DNA of 64,000 nt. Source: Deinococcus sp. KNUC1210. GTDB lineage: Bacteria; Deinococcota; Deinococci; Deinococcales; Deinococcaceae. Below the pieces are notes generated by a model. The model had not been told where the DNA came from. It saw only the letters and a list, made by a program, of their open reading frames with translations, and searched no databases. Location: contig NZ_CP092190.1 of assembly GCF_022344005.1 (NCBI RefSeq), positions 2,247,001 to 2,311,000 of the forward strand, in the 5' to 3' direction. Below, piece after piece: positions 19,924-30,286 of the stretch. Within the stretch, counting starts at the first letter, position 1. Each line of letters opens with the position of its first letter. A program made the position numbers and the translations under genes.

Positions 19924-20832
19924 TCATCCCCTGCTCTCCAGGTCCAGGGTCTGGGAAGCTCGTGACGGCGTCAGAAAATTCTTGACCACGACAGAGCGTT
20001 CGTTGCGGTGAGACACCAGGGACAGGACAATGCGCGGGCCACCGCCCTGAAGGTCACGGTACGTACACCCCTGCAGATGCAGGTGACGCATCGCGGCGGG
20101 CACCAGTGACACGCCCAGGCCTGCCGCGACCAGACTCACCACCGACATCATCTGTGGGGCAGTCTGTCCGGCAATCGGCTCGAATCCAGCTTCACGGCAG
20201 ACAGAGATGACCGTGTCGTAAAGGGTTGGGCCGACAGAACGCGGTGTCAGAATAAACGGATCATCCTTCAACTGCCCAACCTGAAGCTCGTCGTAACCCA
20301 CTGCGGGGTGGTCTTCGGGTAACACGGCGACGAGACGGCTACTCGCCACCTCCGTTACCTGAAATTCCTGTCCATGCTCCGGTGTCGCCCGGACAAAGGC
20401 CGCGTCGAGCACGTGTTCGCGCAGGTCTTCGATCAGGTTGGTGGTGTTCTTCTCGGTCAGGGTCAGGCGCACCTGCGGAAATTGGCGACGAAAGCGGCGA
20501 ATCATCTGCTGTACGGCAGGGTCGATGCCTGCTGCACCCGTGAAGCCCACCCGCAGCGTTCCCGTCTCGCCCCGTGCAGCGTGCTGGGTCTCCCTGACCG
20601 CCCGTTCCACCAGCATCGGAATGCCCTCGATGCCCTTTCGAAAAGCGCGTCCTGCTTCGGTCAGCTCGACTCCCCTCGTTGTCCGGTGAAACAGGGCCGC
20701 CCCCACCTCTCTTTCCAGATCCCTGATCTGCTGACTGAGGGGAGGTTGTTGAATTCCCAGACGTTCGGCGGCGCGGGTCACGTTCCCTGCCTCAGCAACT
20801 CCCAAAAAATAGCGAATGTGACGCAGTTCCAT
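19924..20832 (-). CDS. LysR-family transcriptional regulator
   Basis: The 302-residue protein has an N-terminal winged helix-turn-helix (MELRHIRYFLGVAE, then NVTRAAERLGIQQPPLSQQIRDLE) and a periplasmic-binding-like effector domain. The start is set at 20832 because MELRHIRYF is the standard LysR N-terminus; the ATG at 20856 would add eight atypical residues. It is divergent from the MFS gene. A perfect 9-bp inverted repeat lies between the two starts, overlapping the MFS promoter, so it very likely controls the transporter and itself. The effector is unknown. Confidence 0.92.
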   Translation of the reverse strand: MELRHIRYFLGVAEAGNVTRAAERLGIQQPPLSQQIRDLEREVGAALFHRTTRGVELTEAGRAFRKGIEGIPMLVERAVRETQHAARGETGTLRVGFTGAAGIDPAVQQMIRRFRRQFPQVRLTLTEKNTTNLIEDLREHVLDAAFVRATPEHGQEFQVTEVASSRLVAVLPEDHPAVGYDELQVGQLKDDPFILTPRSVGPTLYDTVISVCREAGFEPIAGQTAPQMMSVVSLVAAGLGVSLVPAAMRHLHLQGCTYRDLQGGGPRIVLSLVSHRNERSVVVKNFLTPSRASQTLDLESRG

Positions 20833-20864
20833 AACGATATAAAAAATATATAGCAACGGGGTTC

Positions 20865-20902
20865 TTCAGATATTGGATATCTGAACGGGCACTCCCTAGA
20901 GT
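20865..20902 (+). promoter_or_regulatory. LysR-type operator over the MFS promoter
   Basis: Perfect 9-bp arms TTCAGATAT and ATATCTGAA (20865-20873, 20877-20885) are separated by TGG. They overlap a possible -35 TTGGAT (20873-20878), with -10 TAGAGT at 20897-20902 and the MFS ATG at 20909. The symmetry and position suit the divergently encoded LysR protein. Confidence 0.75.
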
Positions 20903-20908
20903 CTGGCT

Positions 20909-22194
20909 ATGCCTGGTGTCCCTGTCCTTCAGCGCCATCCACTGCCTTCCGCCGACCGCCGCAGGGAAGGCCAGGCTCCGTCTCTCCCCTGGTCACGCGG
21001 CACACCCGCGAGTATCGCCGCATCAGCGTCGCTCTTTTTCTGGCGGGCTTCGCGGCTTTCTCTCTGGTGTACTGTGTGCAGCCGCTGCTGGGACAATTCA
21101 CCCGGGAATTTCATGTCAGTGCCGCCCAAAGTGCCCTGAGCATGTCTGTCGGTACAGCGGCACTGGCCCTGTCGATCTTCCTGATGAGCGCCGTATCGGA
21201 GGCGTTCAGCCGTAAACACGTGATGCTCGTCTCACTGTTCGGTGCTGCGCTGCTCAATCTGTTGGTGGCGTTTGCCCCGAGCTGGCCGCTCCTGCTGCTC
21301 TGCCGCGCTGCGGAAGGTCTGGTCCTCGGTGGCGTGCCTGCGGTGGCGATGGCGTATCTGGCCGAGGAAATCGATCCGAACGACCTGGGCGCTGCTATGG
21401 GCTTGTATGTGGGCGGCACGGCCTTCGGCGGCATGACAGGCCGTGTCTGTATCGGGCTGTTTAGTGAATTCACCAGCTGGCGCGTCGCCATGGCGGTCAT
21501 GGCGGGCCTGGGTCTGTTGGCTGCCTGGGGGTTCGGGCACCTGTTGCCTGCGTCGAGGCAGGTTGCCGGGCGGCGCGTCCTCCGGATGGGTGACCAGCTC
21601 TCTGAGTGGTACGCCCACCTGCGTACACCCGGTCTGCCCATTCTGTTTGCCCTCGGATTTCTGAATCTGGGAGTTCTGGTCGCGGTCTTCAATTACCTCG
21701 GGTTCCGGCTGAGCGGTGCGCCGTATCACCTGAGCATGGCCGCCATCAGCATAATCTTTCTGGTGTATCTCCTCGGCTCGGTGGCGTCCTCGGTGGCCGG
21801 AAAATTGGCAGACCGCTTCGGGCGCGTTCCGGTGCTGCTGACAGGTCTGGGCTTCAGTCTGGTCGGCGTGACCTGCACGCTGGGGCGGCCTCTGCCTGTG
21901 ATTCTCTTCGGAATGACCCTGGTGACGGTTGGCTTCTTCGTGACGCATTCTGTCGCCAGCAGCAGTGTCGGTCATCTTGCCCGGCGAGCCAAGGGGCACG
22001 CTTCGGCGCTGTATCTGCTCGCTTACTATGCAGGCTCCAGCGTGGTCGGGCTCGCCGGGGGCTGGGTGTGGGGCGCAGGGAACTGGACGCTGCTGATCGG
22101 CTTCTGTGCCGGGTTGTTGCTGATGGGTGTTCTGCTCGTCGTCCGTCTTCAGAAGGTCGTACCGCCAACAAGCAGGCCAGTTGTGACGCGGTGA
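20909..22194 (+). CDS. MFS transporter, LysR-linked (frameshifted near the start)
   Basis: A twelve-helix major facilitator, about 428 residues after correction. Typical family elements are EAFSRKHVMLVSLFGAALLNLLVA and SVAGKLADRFGRVPVLL; it resembles YnfM/AraJ-like drug or sugar exporters. The open frame with the membrane helices has no ATG before 21067 (a GTG in the first helix). The ATG at 20909, 6 bases after TAGAGT, is in another frame. One more C in the CCCC run at 20986-20989 joins them as SLPLVTRHTREYRRISVALFL. The true gene therefore probably starts at 20909. Regulation is by the divergent LysR protein; the substrate is unknown. Confidence 0.78.
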
Positions 22195-22242
22195 GGCCCG
22201 AATCCTGTCTCTGACCGCACCCCCGAGCGGAGGGAAGAAACA

Positions 22243-22270
22243 CAAAAAACCCCGCACTGGGCGGGGCTTT
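22243..22270 (-). terminator. Rho-independent terminator after tRNA-Lys
   Basis: On the minus strand a GCCCCGC/GCGGGGT stem with a five-base loop is followed by six T residues, ending just after the CCA end of the tRNA gene. It is the clearest intrinsic terminator in the window. Confidence 0.9.
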
Positions 22271-22274
22271 GTTC

Positions 22275-22350
<76 letters not shown>

Positions 22351-22439
22351 AGAATGTGCCACAGGGTTTCCCTGGCAGCGGAAGAAAGTATATGGGCCGT
22401 GAGGCAGGCTGTCAAGCGCCAGCGTGTGTGCGTGTGCCG

Positions 22440-22480
22440 TTGCAACCGTGCCTCGAAGCTGTTATGTTATTTGCATAACA
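22440..22480 (+). promoter_or_regulatory. ddrB promoter with radiation/desiccation response motif
   Basis: The palindrome TTATGTTATTTGCATAA (22462-22478) matches the Deinococcus RDRM consensus TTATGTCATTGACATAA at 14 of 17 positions; its arms extend to 7 bp (TGTTATG/CATAACA). It overlaps a -10 TATGTT (22463-22468), 17 bases after a -35 TTGCAA (22440-22445). The repressor DdrO binds such sites and is cleaved by PprI/IrrE after damage. Confidence 0.88.
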
Positions 22481-22514
22481 GAGCGGAGCTACCACCGCTC
22501 GAACAGGAGTCAGT

Positions 22515-22976
22515 ATGCCTACACTTCATCTGTCCGGCCCTCTTGGAACTTCTCTCAGCGTGGAGGTCGAGGACGAGCGCGACCTGCTGAACGTGTTGCG
22601 GCGCTACGGTCGTCAGGGATGGACGAGCGGCGAGCTTCCGGCGGGCGGCCTGAGTCTGCCGCTGGCGATGTCGGATAACTTCGACTGGGCGCTGATCGGA
22701 GCGCGGCCCTACACCAACGGCGACGGTGAGGCCTGCGTGCTGTACAAAGGCCAGAGCTATAAACGCCGCGAACTCGACGAGGTCGATACCAAGAAGCTCA
22801 AATTGCCGCGCATCGTCAAGTACAGCCGTGGCGCGCGGCCGACCGATCCGCCGCACCTGAAGGAAGGCGAAGAAGGCGGCGTACAGTACGTCACCCTTAT
22901 CAGTTTCCGGGGTGCAGGGCGCGTGATCGAGGCATATCTCGACCGAGACGCGCGAACCGAAGCCACCGCACGATAA
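22515..22976 (+). CDS. ddrB: DNA damage response protein DdrB
   Basis: The 153-residue Deinococcus-specific single-stranded DNA-binding and annealing protein acts early in rebuilding broken chromosomes. It is recognised from RRYGRQGWTSGE (29-40), FDWALIGAR (56-64), the SYKRRELDEVD block (81-91), LKLPRIVKYSRGA (95-107) and QYVTLISFRG (124-133), all matching my recollection of D. radiodurans DdrB. AGGAG lies six bases before the ATG. The C-terminus is short and basic (RDARTEATAR) and lacks an acidic SSB-like tip, so recruitment of partner proteins by such a tail is not expected. Damage induction through DdrO/PprI is predicted from the RDRM upstream. Confidence 0.93.
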   Translation: MPTLHLSGPLGTSLSVEVEDERDLLNVLRRYGRQGWTSGELPAGGLSLPLAMSDNFDWALIGARPYTNGDGEACVLYKGQSYKRRELDEVDTKKLKLPRIVKYSRGARPTDPPHLKEGEEGGVQYVTLISFRGAGRVIEAYLDRDARTEATAR

Positions 22977-22987
22977 GGAGAAAGCGG

Positions 22988-23032
22988 GGCAGGGCGCAGG
23001 CAGCTTCCATGCGGAGTTGCCTGCGCCCTGCC
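22988..23032 (+). terminator. Terminator of ddrB
   Basis: A perfect 15-bp GC-rich stem (arms 22988-23002 and 23018-23032) has a 15-base loop and is followed by TGTTTCT, 12 bases after the ddrB stop codon. Confidence 0.75.
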
Positions 23033-23139
23033 TGTTTCTGGAGGGCACCTGCGGGCACTCTCAGGAGCCTTAACCTCTTCCCAACCCGGCTTGAGTCGGC
23101 GTCAACGTGGCTCTTATCCGGCGACACCACCTGAAGCTC

Positions 23140-24288
23140 ATGCTTGACGCTATGGGCCTCGCTCTGTTTTCCTCCCCCGCGCCTGCCGCAGACAGCCCAC
23201 ACACGACCAGCGGCGCGGTGGCGGGGCGGCTCTCGTCGCTCGACGCGTGGCGCGGCCTGACGGTCCTGCTGATGCTGCTGGTCAACAATGTCTCGCTCGG
23301 CAACCTGACGCCGAGGCAGCTTCAGCACGCGCCCTGGGGCGGTGGCCTGACCTTCACCGATCTGGTGTTTCCCTGGTTCCTGTTCTGTGCGGGGGCCGCC
23401 CTGCCTTTTTCACTGTCGGCGGCGCAGCGGGCCGGGCAGCGCGGCTGGGCGCTCGTCGGCAAGCAGGCACAGCGGACCGTGCTGCTCTATCTGGTCGGCT
23501 GTGTGGTCACGAGCGCCACGGAACACCGCTTCACGCTGGGGCTGGGAGTGCTTCAGATCATCGCACTGGCGAGCTTTTTCGGGGGCCTGCTCAGCGGTCT
23601 GCCGGTGCGCTGGCGGCTGGCGGTGGCGGGCATCCTGCTGATCGGCTACGACCTCTTTCTCAAACTGTCGGGGGTCGGTGGTGCGGCGGGCCTGTTCACC
23701 GAGGCCCATAACCCGGTGCAGGCGGTCAATGCTCTCCTGACGCCCTGGGGACTGCGCGGCCTGCCTTCCGTGATTCCGACCACGGCCCTCGTGCTGCTGG
23801 GAAGCGCCGCCGCTCAGCCCCTGAAGGATCGGCAGCCGCGTGCGCCCTGGCTGCTGCTGGGGCTGGGGGTCGTTCTGAGCGTATTGGGCTGGCTGTGGGC
23901 AGGTCATCTGGAATTCAACAAGGCAGTCTGGACGCCCAGCTACGTCGTCTACTGCTCGGGTCTGGGCACCCTGGGGCTGCTGGCCTTCTACCTGATCGCC
24001 GATACCGGGGGTGGCCGACGGGCCAGGTGGCTGACACCGCTCACCATTCCGGGCCGCAACGCCCTGTTCGCCTACGTCGCCCCGATCCTGATCAAGACGT
24101 ATGTGCTGCTCGACTGGAACGTAACCTGGGCGGGCGGCACCATGCCGATGGGCCGGGCGCTCCTCACGCTGGCACGCGACCATCTGGGGCTGTGGGGTGG
24201 TGGCTGGGTGTACACGCTGGGGTACATGCTGGCGGTGTGGCTCGGGCTGGCGTATCTGGCCCGGCGCGGCTGGCTGTGGAAGCTGTAA
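23140..24288 (+). CDS. Heparan-alpha-glucosaminide N-acetyltransferase-like (DUF5009) membrane protein
   Basis: A polytopic membrane protein of about 382 residues with roughly ten helices. The early [21 protein letters not shown] segment and [20 protein letters not shown] are signatures of the HGSNAT/NagX (DUF5009) group, which transfers acetyl groups to sugars across membranes. The proposed active-site histidine of the family is not obvious, so activity is inferred. The start is uncertain: ATG codons at 23140 and 23152 and a GTG at 23107 are in frame, and none has a convincing ribosome site or -10 box. Confidence 0.78.
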   Translation: MLDAMGLALFSSPAPAADSPHTTSGAVAGRLSSLDAWRGLTVLLMLLVNNVSLGNLTPRQLQHAPWGGGLTFTDLVFPWFLFCAGAALPFSLSAAQRAGQRGWALVGKQAQRTVLLYLVGCVVTSATEHRFTLGLGVLQIIALASFFGGLLSGLPVRWRLAVAGILLIGYDLFLKLSGVGGAAGLFTEAHNPVQAVNALLTPWGLRGLPSVIPTTALVLLGSAAAQPLKDRQPRAPWLLLGLGVVLSVLGWLWAGHLEFNKAVWTPSYVVYCSGLGTLGLLAFYLIADTGGGRRARWLTPLTIPGRNALFAYVAPILIKTYVLLDWNVTWAGGTMPMGRALLTLARDHLGLWGGGWVYTLGYMLAVWLGLAYLARRGWLWKL

Positions 24289-24369
24289 AGCGGCGTGCCC
24301 ATATCCTTTCCTAATTCGGCCAAAGGAAGAGCATAGCGGTTCTTTACCAAGGCGTTTTACCCTGACCCC

Positions 24370-25422
24370 ATGAAGTCCTTCCTGTTTCCTGTCGCGCTGC
24401 TGCTGGCGGCTGGTACGGCTTTTTCGGCCACCCCTGTCGCTACGCCGCAGATCGGCCCCAACTTCCAGTACGGCAGTCCAGCGTTCCGCGCCTTCGCCCA
24501 GACCTCGTATCAGACGGTGGGCCTTCAGGGGTCCTTCGAAGACTGGCTGGCGTCGGCGTATACCTCGACGGGCATTCCGCTCGGCAGTGGAACGTCGTCG
24601 CTCGCGGCGGCTCTGGACGCACGGGCAGTGGCCCTGAGGGCGGCATCGGGCGCGGAGCGGGTGCGGCTGGAGCGCGAGACGGCGCAGTGGGCACATACCT
24701 TCGTCAAGAAGTCGATTCCGAAATTCAGCCTGGAACGCGGCTTCGAACTGGCAAACGTGGTGAAGAGCGGCGAGCGGCAGTGTCTCGCGCAGTCGGTCAT
24801 CATCGCGGCGCTGCTTCAGCGGGCGGGAATGCAGGCGGGCGCGGTGATGGTGTGGGCCAATCCGCAGGGCCAGGAGAGTAATCTGGGCCACGTGGTCGCG
24901 GTCATCCGCCTCAGCAGCGGCGCAGACCTGCTCGACGACGCTTCCGACCCCACGCCCTTCGTGCATCATCAGGGCTTGCTGGTGCAGAGCGCAGGCGGCT
25001 TCCGCTTCGTGAAGCCGGTCTATGCCGCCGACGACACCATTCAGACCTACGCGCCCGCAGACGGCAGCAAAGCCCTGAGCGTCAAGGACACCTCGCCGCT
25101 TCCCATGAGCTACCTGCAGTCGCAGTTCGACTACTACCGGGGCGAGCGGGCACCCGGCGGCTTCATGACCGGCAAAGCCACGCCAGCGGGCCTGAAAAGC
25201 AGCGAATTCTATCTGCGCCGCGCCCTGAGCGAAAACAGCCAGAATGCGCTGGCGGCGCTGGTGCTGGGCCACGTGCTGCGGAAAGAAGGGCTGGTGGCGC
25301 AGGCGAAGGCGCAGTACAAGAAGGCCTATCCGCTGTATCAGGCCCAGGGCCATGTTCCGAGCGGCGCGGCGACAGCCCTGGCGTGGGTCAACGCCCCGGA
25401 CAAGTCGGCAGGCCATTCCTGA
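24370..25422 (+). CDS. Secreted transglutaminase-like protein with TPR-like tail
   Basis: A 350-residue exported protein. The signal peptide is residues 1-20 (ending GTAFSA). The central region carries a papain/transglutaminase-type triad: Cys138 ([21 protein letters not shown]), His174 (LGHVVAV) and Asp189 or Asp190 (DLLDDASD). Residues 275-340 form helical TPR-like repeats ([30 protein letters not shown]). Such proteins may cleave or cross-link peptides in the cell envelope. TACCCT lies 6 bases before the ATG, suggesting a leaderless start. The polysaccharide deacetylase gene follows by 34 bases, so the two are probably co-transcribed and work on the envelope. Confidence 0.72.
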   Translation: MKSFLFPVALLLAAGTAFSATPVATPQIGPNFQYGSPAFRAFAQTSYQTVGLQGSFEDWLASAYTSTGIPLGSGTSSLAAALDARAVALRAASGAERVRLERETAQWAHTFVKKSIPKFSLERGFELANVVKSGERQCLAQSVIIAALLQRAGMQAGAVMVWANPQGQESNLGHVVAVIRLSSGADLLDDASDPTPFVHHQGLLVQSAGGFRFVKPVYAADDTIQTYAPADGSKALSVKDTSPLPMSYLQSQFDYYRGERAPGGFMTGKATPAGLKSSEFYLRRALSENSQNALAALVLGHVLRKEGLVAQAKAQYKKAYPLYQAQGHVPSGAATALAWVNAPDKSAGHS

Positions 25423-25456
25423 ATCTCATCTGTACACCCATCTACGGAGCTTTAGA

Positions 25457-26773
25457 ATGCCCGCTGTGAAGTTGAATTCTTTCCTGTGCTCCTCGCTGCT
25501 GGCCCTGAGCATGGCCGCTGCGCCGACCTGGGCCGCTGCGGGCAGCAACCCCACGAATTCGGTCCTGGGCGTGCTGAAAGCCGTTCCGGCAACGCCGCCC
25601 GGACAGGTGCAGCCGGTTGCCCCGAATACTCTGGCGGCCCCAAAAATCCCGCTGCTCAAACTGACGCCGCCGATTCCCGAAGTTCGCAAGGTCGAGTACC
25701 TGAGCAACGGCTTTATCGAGGTGGCAGGCGCGGTGCTGACGGTGACGGAAGGCGACCGACCCCGTGCGCGGGCGCTGGCCGGATACGCGGCGCGGCGTAT
25801 CCTGGCAACGCGCCCGCAGCTGGACGAGGTGGATATCAGCGTGTATGACCGGGGCAGCTATGCGGGCTTCGGCGGACCACTGCCGATCCTGACGGCCAGC
25901 GTGCCCAGGCCGCGCCTCGACGAGTTTCTGAACTGGGCCGACGGACACGGCAGTTATGACCGCGCCTGGGTCAATGCCAAAGGGCCGACGCCCCCGACCC
26001 GGCAGCCCGACACCGTGCGCGAGCTGACCGTGAACTTTCTGGGCGCACTGGCCGACCGCGCCGCCGACGCGGTGCATCACACCACCGCCAAGGTGCTGGG
26101 CGGCGTGCAGGGCGGTCTGCTGTATCACGGCAGCGCCCGCCAGCCCCTGACGGCCCTGACCTTCGACGACGCGCCGCATCCGATGTATGAACCGCTGCTG
26201 CTCGACCTGCTGCGCCGCGCCGACGCCAAGGCCACCTTCTTCGTGATCGGACGCAATGCCCGCGCCTATCCGTACTTCGTGCGCGATATGGCCGAGCAGG
26301 GGCACGAGGTCGCCAACCACACCTATCACCATGTGCGGTTGCCGGGCCTGCCGATTGCCGAAGCCACCGCCGAGATGCAGGAGGCCGACGCGGTGCTTCA
26401 GGGCATCACCGGGAAGCCGGTGCGCTATTTCCGGCCACCCGGCGGCGACTACACCCCTGCCACGCTGCGGGCTGCCGAGGCGCTGGGCCTGACCACGGTG
26501 TTCTGGACAGACGATCCCGGCGATTTTCAGAATCCCGGTGACGCCGTGCTGACGGAACGCTATACGCGCATGCTGCGGCGCGGCGGCATCGTGCTGCTGC
26601 ACGACAACGCGCCCGAGATGTTGCAGGTGCTGCCTGCCTTTCTGCGGCTGGCGGTTCAGCACCGTATCGACCTGAACACTGTCGGGACACTGGTGGCCGG
26701 GCCAGAAGCCCTGATACGGCAGACGCCCCCGGCAGTCAAAGGAACGCCAGCGCCGAAGCCCAGCGCCCCCTGA
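25457..26773 (+). CDS. Secreted polysaccharide deacetylase (NodB domain)
   Basis: A 438-residue exported carbohydrate esterase family 4 protein. The signal peptide is residues 1-27 (ending AAPTWAAA). An N-terminal region of about 200 residues is unassigned. The NodB domain has TFDDAP at 235-240 (metal and catalytic aspartates; the family's DG is here DA), metal ligands H288 and H292 in [15 protein letters not shown], and the C-terminal histidine in VLLHDNAPE. It probably removes acetyl groups from peptidoglycan or surface polysaccharide. The start at 25457 is chosen for the signal peptide and GGAG upstream; the open frame continues further upstream through the previous gene. Confidence 0.88.
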   Translation: MPAVKLNSFLCSSLLALSMAAAPTWAAAGSNPTNSVLGVLKAVPATPPGQVQPVAPNTLAAPKIPLLKLTPPIPEVRKVEYLSNGFIEVAGAVLTVTEGDRPRARALAGYAARRILATRPQLDEVDISVYDRGSYAGFGGPLPILTASVPRPRLDEFLNWADGHGSYDRAWVNAKGPTPPTRQPDTVRELTVNFLGALADRAADAVHHTTAKVLGGVQGGLLYHGSARQPLTALTFDDAPHPMYEPLLLDLLRRADAKATFFVIGRNARAYPYFVRDMAEQGHEVANHTYHHVRLPGLPIAEATAEMQEADAVLQGITGKPVRYFRPPGGDYTPATLRAAEALGLTTVFWTDDPGDFQNPGDAVLTERYTRMLRRGGIVLLHDNAPEMLQVLPAFLRLAVQHRIDLNTVGTLVAGPEALIRQTPPAVKGTPAPKPSAP

Positions 26774-26883
26774 ACCCGTGAGCTGATCGGCTGGGAGCAG
26801 CCAGAGAGCAGGACCACCGTTCGGTGCGGCAACCACAGGGAACGCGAAAGGCGGCGGCAGCAGCGTCCCGCTACACTGCCCGC

Positions 26884-27732
26884 ATGAACAGTTCACCGCC
26901 GCGTGCCCACTGGCGGGTGGTGCTCGGGAACATCATTTTCGACAACGACACCCCGGCAGGCCGCCGCTTCGATCTGGCGCTGATCGTGGCCATTCTGCTG
27001 AGCATCTCGGTGGTGATCCTCGACAGTGTGGCGAAGATTCACCGCCAGCACGACGCCACGCTCCGGACCGCCGAACTGGTTCTCAGCAGCCTGTTTACTG
27101 CCGAATACCTGCTGCGCCTCGTCAGCGCCCGCCATGCCACCCATTACGCCCGCAGTTTCTTCGGCGTGGTGGATCTGCTGTCGCTGTTGCCCGCTTACAT
27201 CTCACTGTTCCTGCCCGGCAGCGAATATCTGCTGATCGTGCGGGCGCTGCGGCTGCTGCGAATCTTCCGCATCCTGAAGATGGGGCGATACCTGAGCGAG
27301 GCGGGCGTGCTGGCCCAGGCGCTGCGGGCGAGCGCCGTCAAGATCACGGTCTTTCTGGCGGTGGTCCTGACCCTGGTACTGATCATCGGGGCGCTGATGT
27401 ACGTGATCGAGGGGCCACAGTACGGCTTTACCAGCATTCCCACCAGTATCTACTGGGCCATCGTCACCATCACCACCGTCGGGTACGGCGACATTTCCCC
27501 GCACACGGCGCTGGGCAAAACACTGGCGTCCATCACCATGATCTTCGGGTACGGCATCATCGCGGTGCCGACCGGCATCGTGACGGCGGGGCTGACACAG
27601 GCCAGCCAGCCCAGACCGCCCGCCCCCGACTCCCGGCGCTGTCCACGCTGCGGCCTGGAGCGGCACGGCCCGGAAGCGAACTACTGCCAGCGCTGCGGCG
27701 AACGGCTGCCGGAAGCGAAGGCAGCGACGTAG
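26884..27732 (+). CDS. Kv-type potassium channel with C-terminal zinc ribbon
   Basis: The 282-residue inner-membrane channel has six helices (S1 about 30-50, S2 62-82, S3 93-110, S4 117-136, S5 153-175, S6 212-238). S4 carries regularly spaced arginines (VRALRLLRIFRILKMGR). The pore loop has the potassium selectivity filter TTVGYGD (197-203). The cytosolic tail (251-274) has CPRC and CQRC pairs (C253, C256, C268, C271), a four-cysteine zinc ribbon. TACACT lies 6 bases before the ATG, so the mRNA is probably leaderless. It stands alone between the deacetylase and convergent trmB. The channel call is firm; the ribbon's role is unknown. Confidence 0.9.
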   Translation: MNSSPPRAHWRVVLGNIIFDNDTPAGRRFDLALIVAILLSISVVILDSVAKIHRQHDATLRTAELVLSSLFTAEYLLRLVSARHATHYARSFFGVVDLLSLLPAYISLFLPGSEYLLIVRALRLLRIFRILKMGRYLSEAGVLAQALRASAVKITVFLAVVLTLVLIIGALMYVIEGPQYGFTSIPTSIYWAIVTITTVGYGDISPHTALGKTLASITMIFGYGIIAVPTGIVTAGLTQASQPRPPAPDSRRCPRCGLERHGPEANYCQRCGERLPEAKAAT

Positions 27733-27738
27733 CCCGCT

Positions 27739-28723
27739 TCAGTACCCGGTGTGTGTCACCACGCCGCCGCGCTGCTGAAGTTCTGCCGTGACGGCGGCCA
27801 CCGCTGCCTTCACGCCCGCCGTGATGATCGGGCCACCGAATTTGGCGAGCCGGACCAGCGTGCTGCCGTCGCTGCGGTGGGTGATGCCGACGAGCACTTC
27901 CTGGGTCAGCTCGCCCTCTTCGATGTGGGCCAGCACCGTCAGTTCGGGGCGGCGCAGGCTGCGGTAGGCGTCGAGCAGCACCACGGTATAGCCGGGACCA
28001 CGCACCGCCGATTTTTCGAAGTCGCTGAGGTCGAACTGCTGGCTGTTGGTCAGAATGGCGTGTGGCACGGCGTCAATCTCCTGGGGGAAGGCGGCGTTCG
28101 GATCAGGGCCGAATATCGGGGCGCGGCAGCGTCGGGTGCGCGGTGGCGGTAAAGCGGGCGTGCTGCACGTCCAGCCCCAGTTCGCGCCATTTGACGGCAT
28201 ATTTGGTTTCCAGCGCGGCGGGTGGCGGCGTGCCCCGTTCCACCGCCATCACGCCGCTTTCCTGCGCTTCTCGGCAGGCGAATTCGAAATACTCTTCGTG
28301 GTCGGTGGTCAGGAGCACCGCGCCGCCCGGTTTCAGACGGCTGGCCGCCAGCCGGAAGAAGGGCACGCGCAGCAGCCGCATTTCGAGGTGATCCTGCTTG
28401 GGCCAGGGATCGGGAAAATTGACGATGATGGCACTCAGGCTCTGTTCCGGAATCACCGCGTCGAGCATCACGAGGGCGGGCAGCTTGGTCAGGTGGGCAT
28501 TGCGGATGTTCAGGCGTTCCAGGCGGCGCTGCGCCTTCTGCATGCTGGCACCCGAGACCTCCACACCCAGATAATTGGGCGGCTGGTCGAAGCTCTGAAG
28601 GTACTGCGGCCAGAATCTGCCGTCACCGAAGCCGATTTCCAGATACAGGTCACGCCCGGGCGAGTCGGGAAACAGACGGGCCGGATCGTCGGGAAAATGA
28701 AACTGAGAAAGTTGCAGGATCAT
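27739..28723 (-). CDS. trmB: tRNA (guanine-N7-)-methyltransferase (frameshifted)
   Basis: This SAM-dependent enzyme makes m7G46 in tRNA. The N-terminal part shows DLYLEIGFGDGRFWPQYL (SAM-binding) and the TrmB hallmark VNFPDPWPKQDHLEMRLL. The frame ends at RPDIRP near 28106, but a second frame continues with IFGPDPNAAFPQEIDAV to the stop at 27739, forming a C-terminal extension of about 125 residues. Changing the GGGG run (plus strand 28118-28121) by minus one or plus two bases joins them, giving about 327 residues. The ATG overlaps the stop of the FAD protein by four bases. The methyltransferase call is firm; the extension as part of the same protein is inferred from the junction. Confidence 0.82.
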
Positions 28724-29467
28724 AGATGTTCGTCTCGTGGGTCGTTCAGAAGTTCCTGTGCCAGCGCCGCCGCGTCGCCCAGCACCGTGGCGTAGCTGGG
28801 GGCGTGCTGCCGGGCACAACCTGGCCCAGCGCATACACCGCGTCGAAGCGCCGCAGCTGAAATCCGTCGCGTTCGCCTGCCGGAATCGTCAGGAAGCGCA
28901 CTTCGTAGGGCTGGGCCTCGTGCAGCGCTGAGCGCTCGGCGGGCACGAGCCAGACTCCCTGGGCCGCCAGATCGTCGGCCAGAAAGTCGTAGGCCACCTC
29001 GCTCAGCCGTCCGGCGTCTTCCATGGTATCTCCGATCAGCAGCCGAGCCTTCAGGAAGGCGCCCACGGCCAGCACGGTCCGCCGCGCCCGCAGGGGTGGT
29101 CCTTCCCAGGTCGAGAGGGTCACGGCCTGTCCGTCTTCTTCCAGACCGGTGACGCAGCTTTGCAGCAGATGAATGCCGTCCTGCCGCTCCAGCCGCTCTT
29201 TCAGGGCGCGGTGAAAAGCCCACCCGTCAGTCAGAGGGGCCAGGGCTGCCGCCACCTCCCCGAACAGGCTGTCTGCCGGGAACGCTGCGTCCTGCACGTC
29301 TGGGGCGTACAGATTGCCCAGGTGGTCGAGGGCCTGAGACACCAGCAGCACGTCCTGGCCCGCGCCTGCCAGCCGCCATGCCAGTTCGCAGCCGCCCAGA
29401 CCCGCGCCGACCACGGCGGTGTCGTACAGGTGGCCGGGTTGTGGGAGAGAACGGGGGAGGGGGGCAT
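28720..29467 (-). CDS. GidA/TrmFO-like FAD-dependent oxidoreductase (frameshifted)
   Basis: A single-domain FAD protein of about 249 residues with YDTAVVGAGLGGCELAWRLAGAGQDVLLVS at the N-terminus (Rossmann GxGxxG) and resemblance to the FAD half of MnmG/TrmFO. Near the end the frame breaks at about 28810: one more G in the minus-strand CCCGG gives QVVPGQHAPSYATVLGDAAALAQELL, ending at 28720 and overlapping trmB. The start is unsure. The ATG at 29467, in the wrong frame unless the C6 run after it gains one base, lies 10 bases after TATCCT; otherwise no good start exists before the membrane-distal repeats. A tRNA-modification role alongside trmB is only suggested. Confidence 0.65.
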
Positions 29468-29504
29468 TTCGGGTTGGAGGATAGCAGGTAGGGGTGAGGA
29501 GTGT

Positions 29505-29580
29505 TCGGGTCTGGAAGCGGCGTGCTCTGTCTTCGCCCATTGCAACGTTTGATCTGGCTGTTTGCTTTGCCGCGAGGGGT
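29505..29580 (+). repeat. Partial copy (C) of the inverted-repeat element arm
   Basis: About 70 bases beginning GTCTGGAAGCGGCGTGCTCT nearly duplicate the outer part of element copy A at 29684 onward, including CCCATTGCAACGTTTGA and TGTTTGCT. It lies about 120 bases upstream of copy A in the same orientation and looks like a solo fragment. Confidence 0.75.
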
Positions 29581-29624
29581 GTCGGGGGCTTTGATTCGCG
29601 GGTTGTTGGGGCCCGGTTTGGGTT

Positions 29625-30208
<584 letters not shown>

Positions 30209-30286
30209 CACTCAAGCAACAACCGAACGCCCCCTTAACCTCCAACTCCCCCAACCCCCAGGCGCAGGAGGCGTAAGCTACCCCCG

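Noticed and set aside
23410..25416. 668-residue minus-strand open frame opposite the acyltransferase and transglutaminase-like genes
   Set aside because: No domain, no start signals, and both plus-strand genes are well supported.
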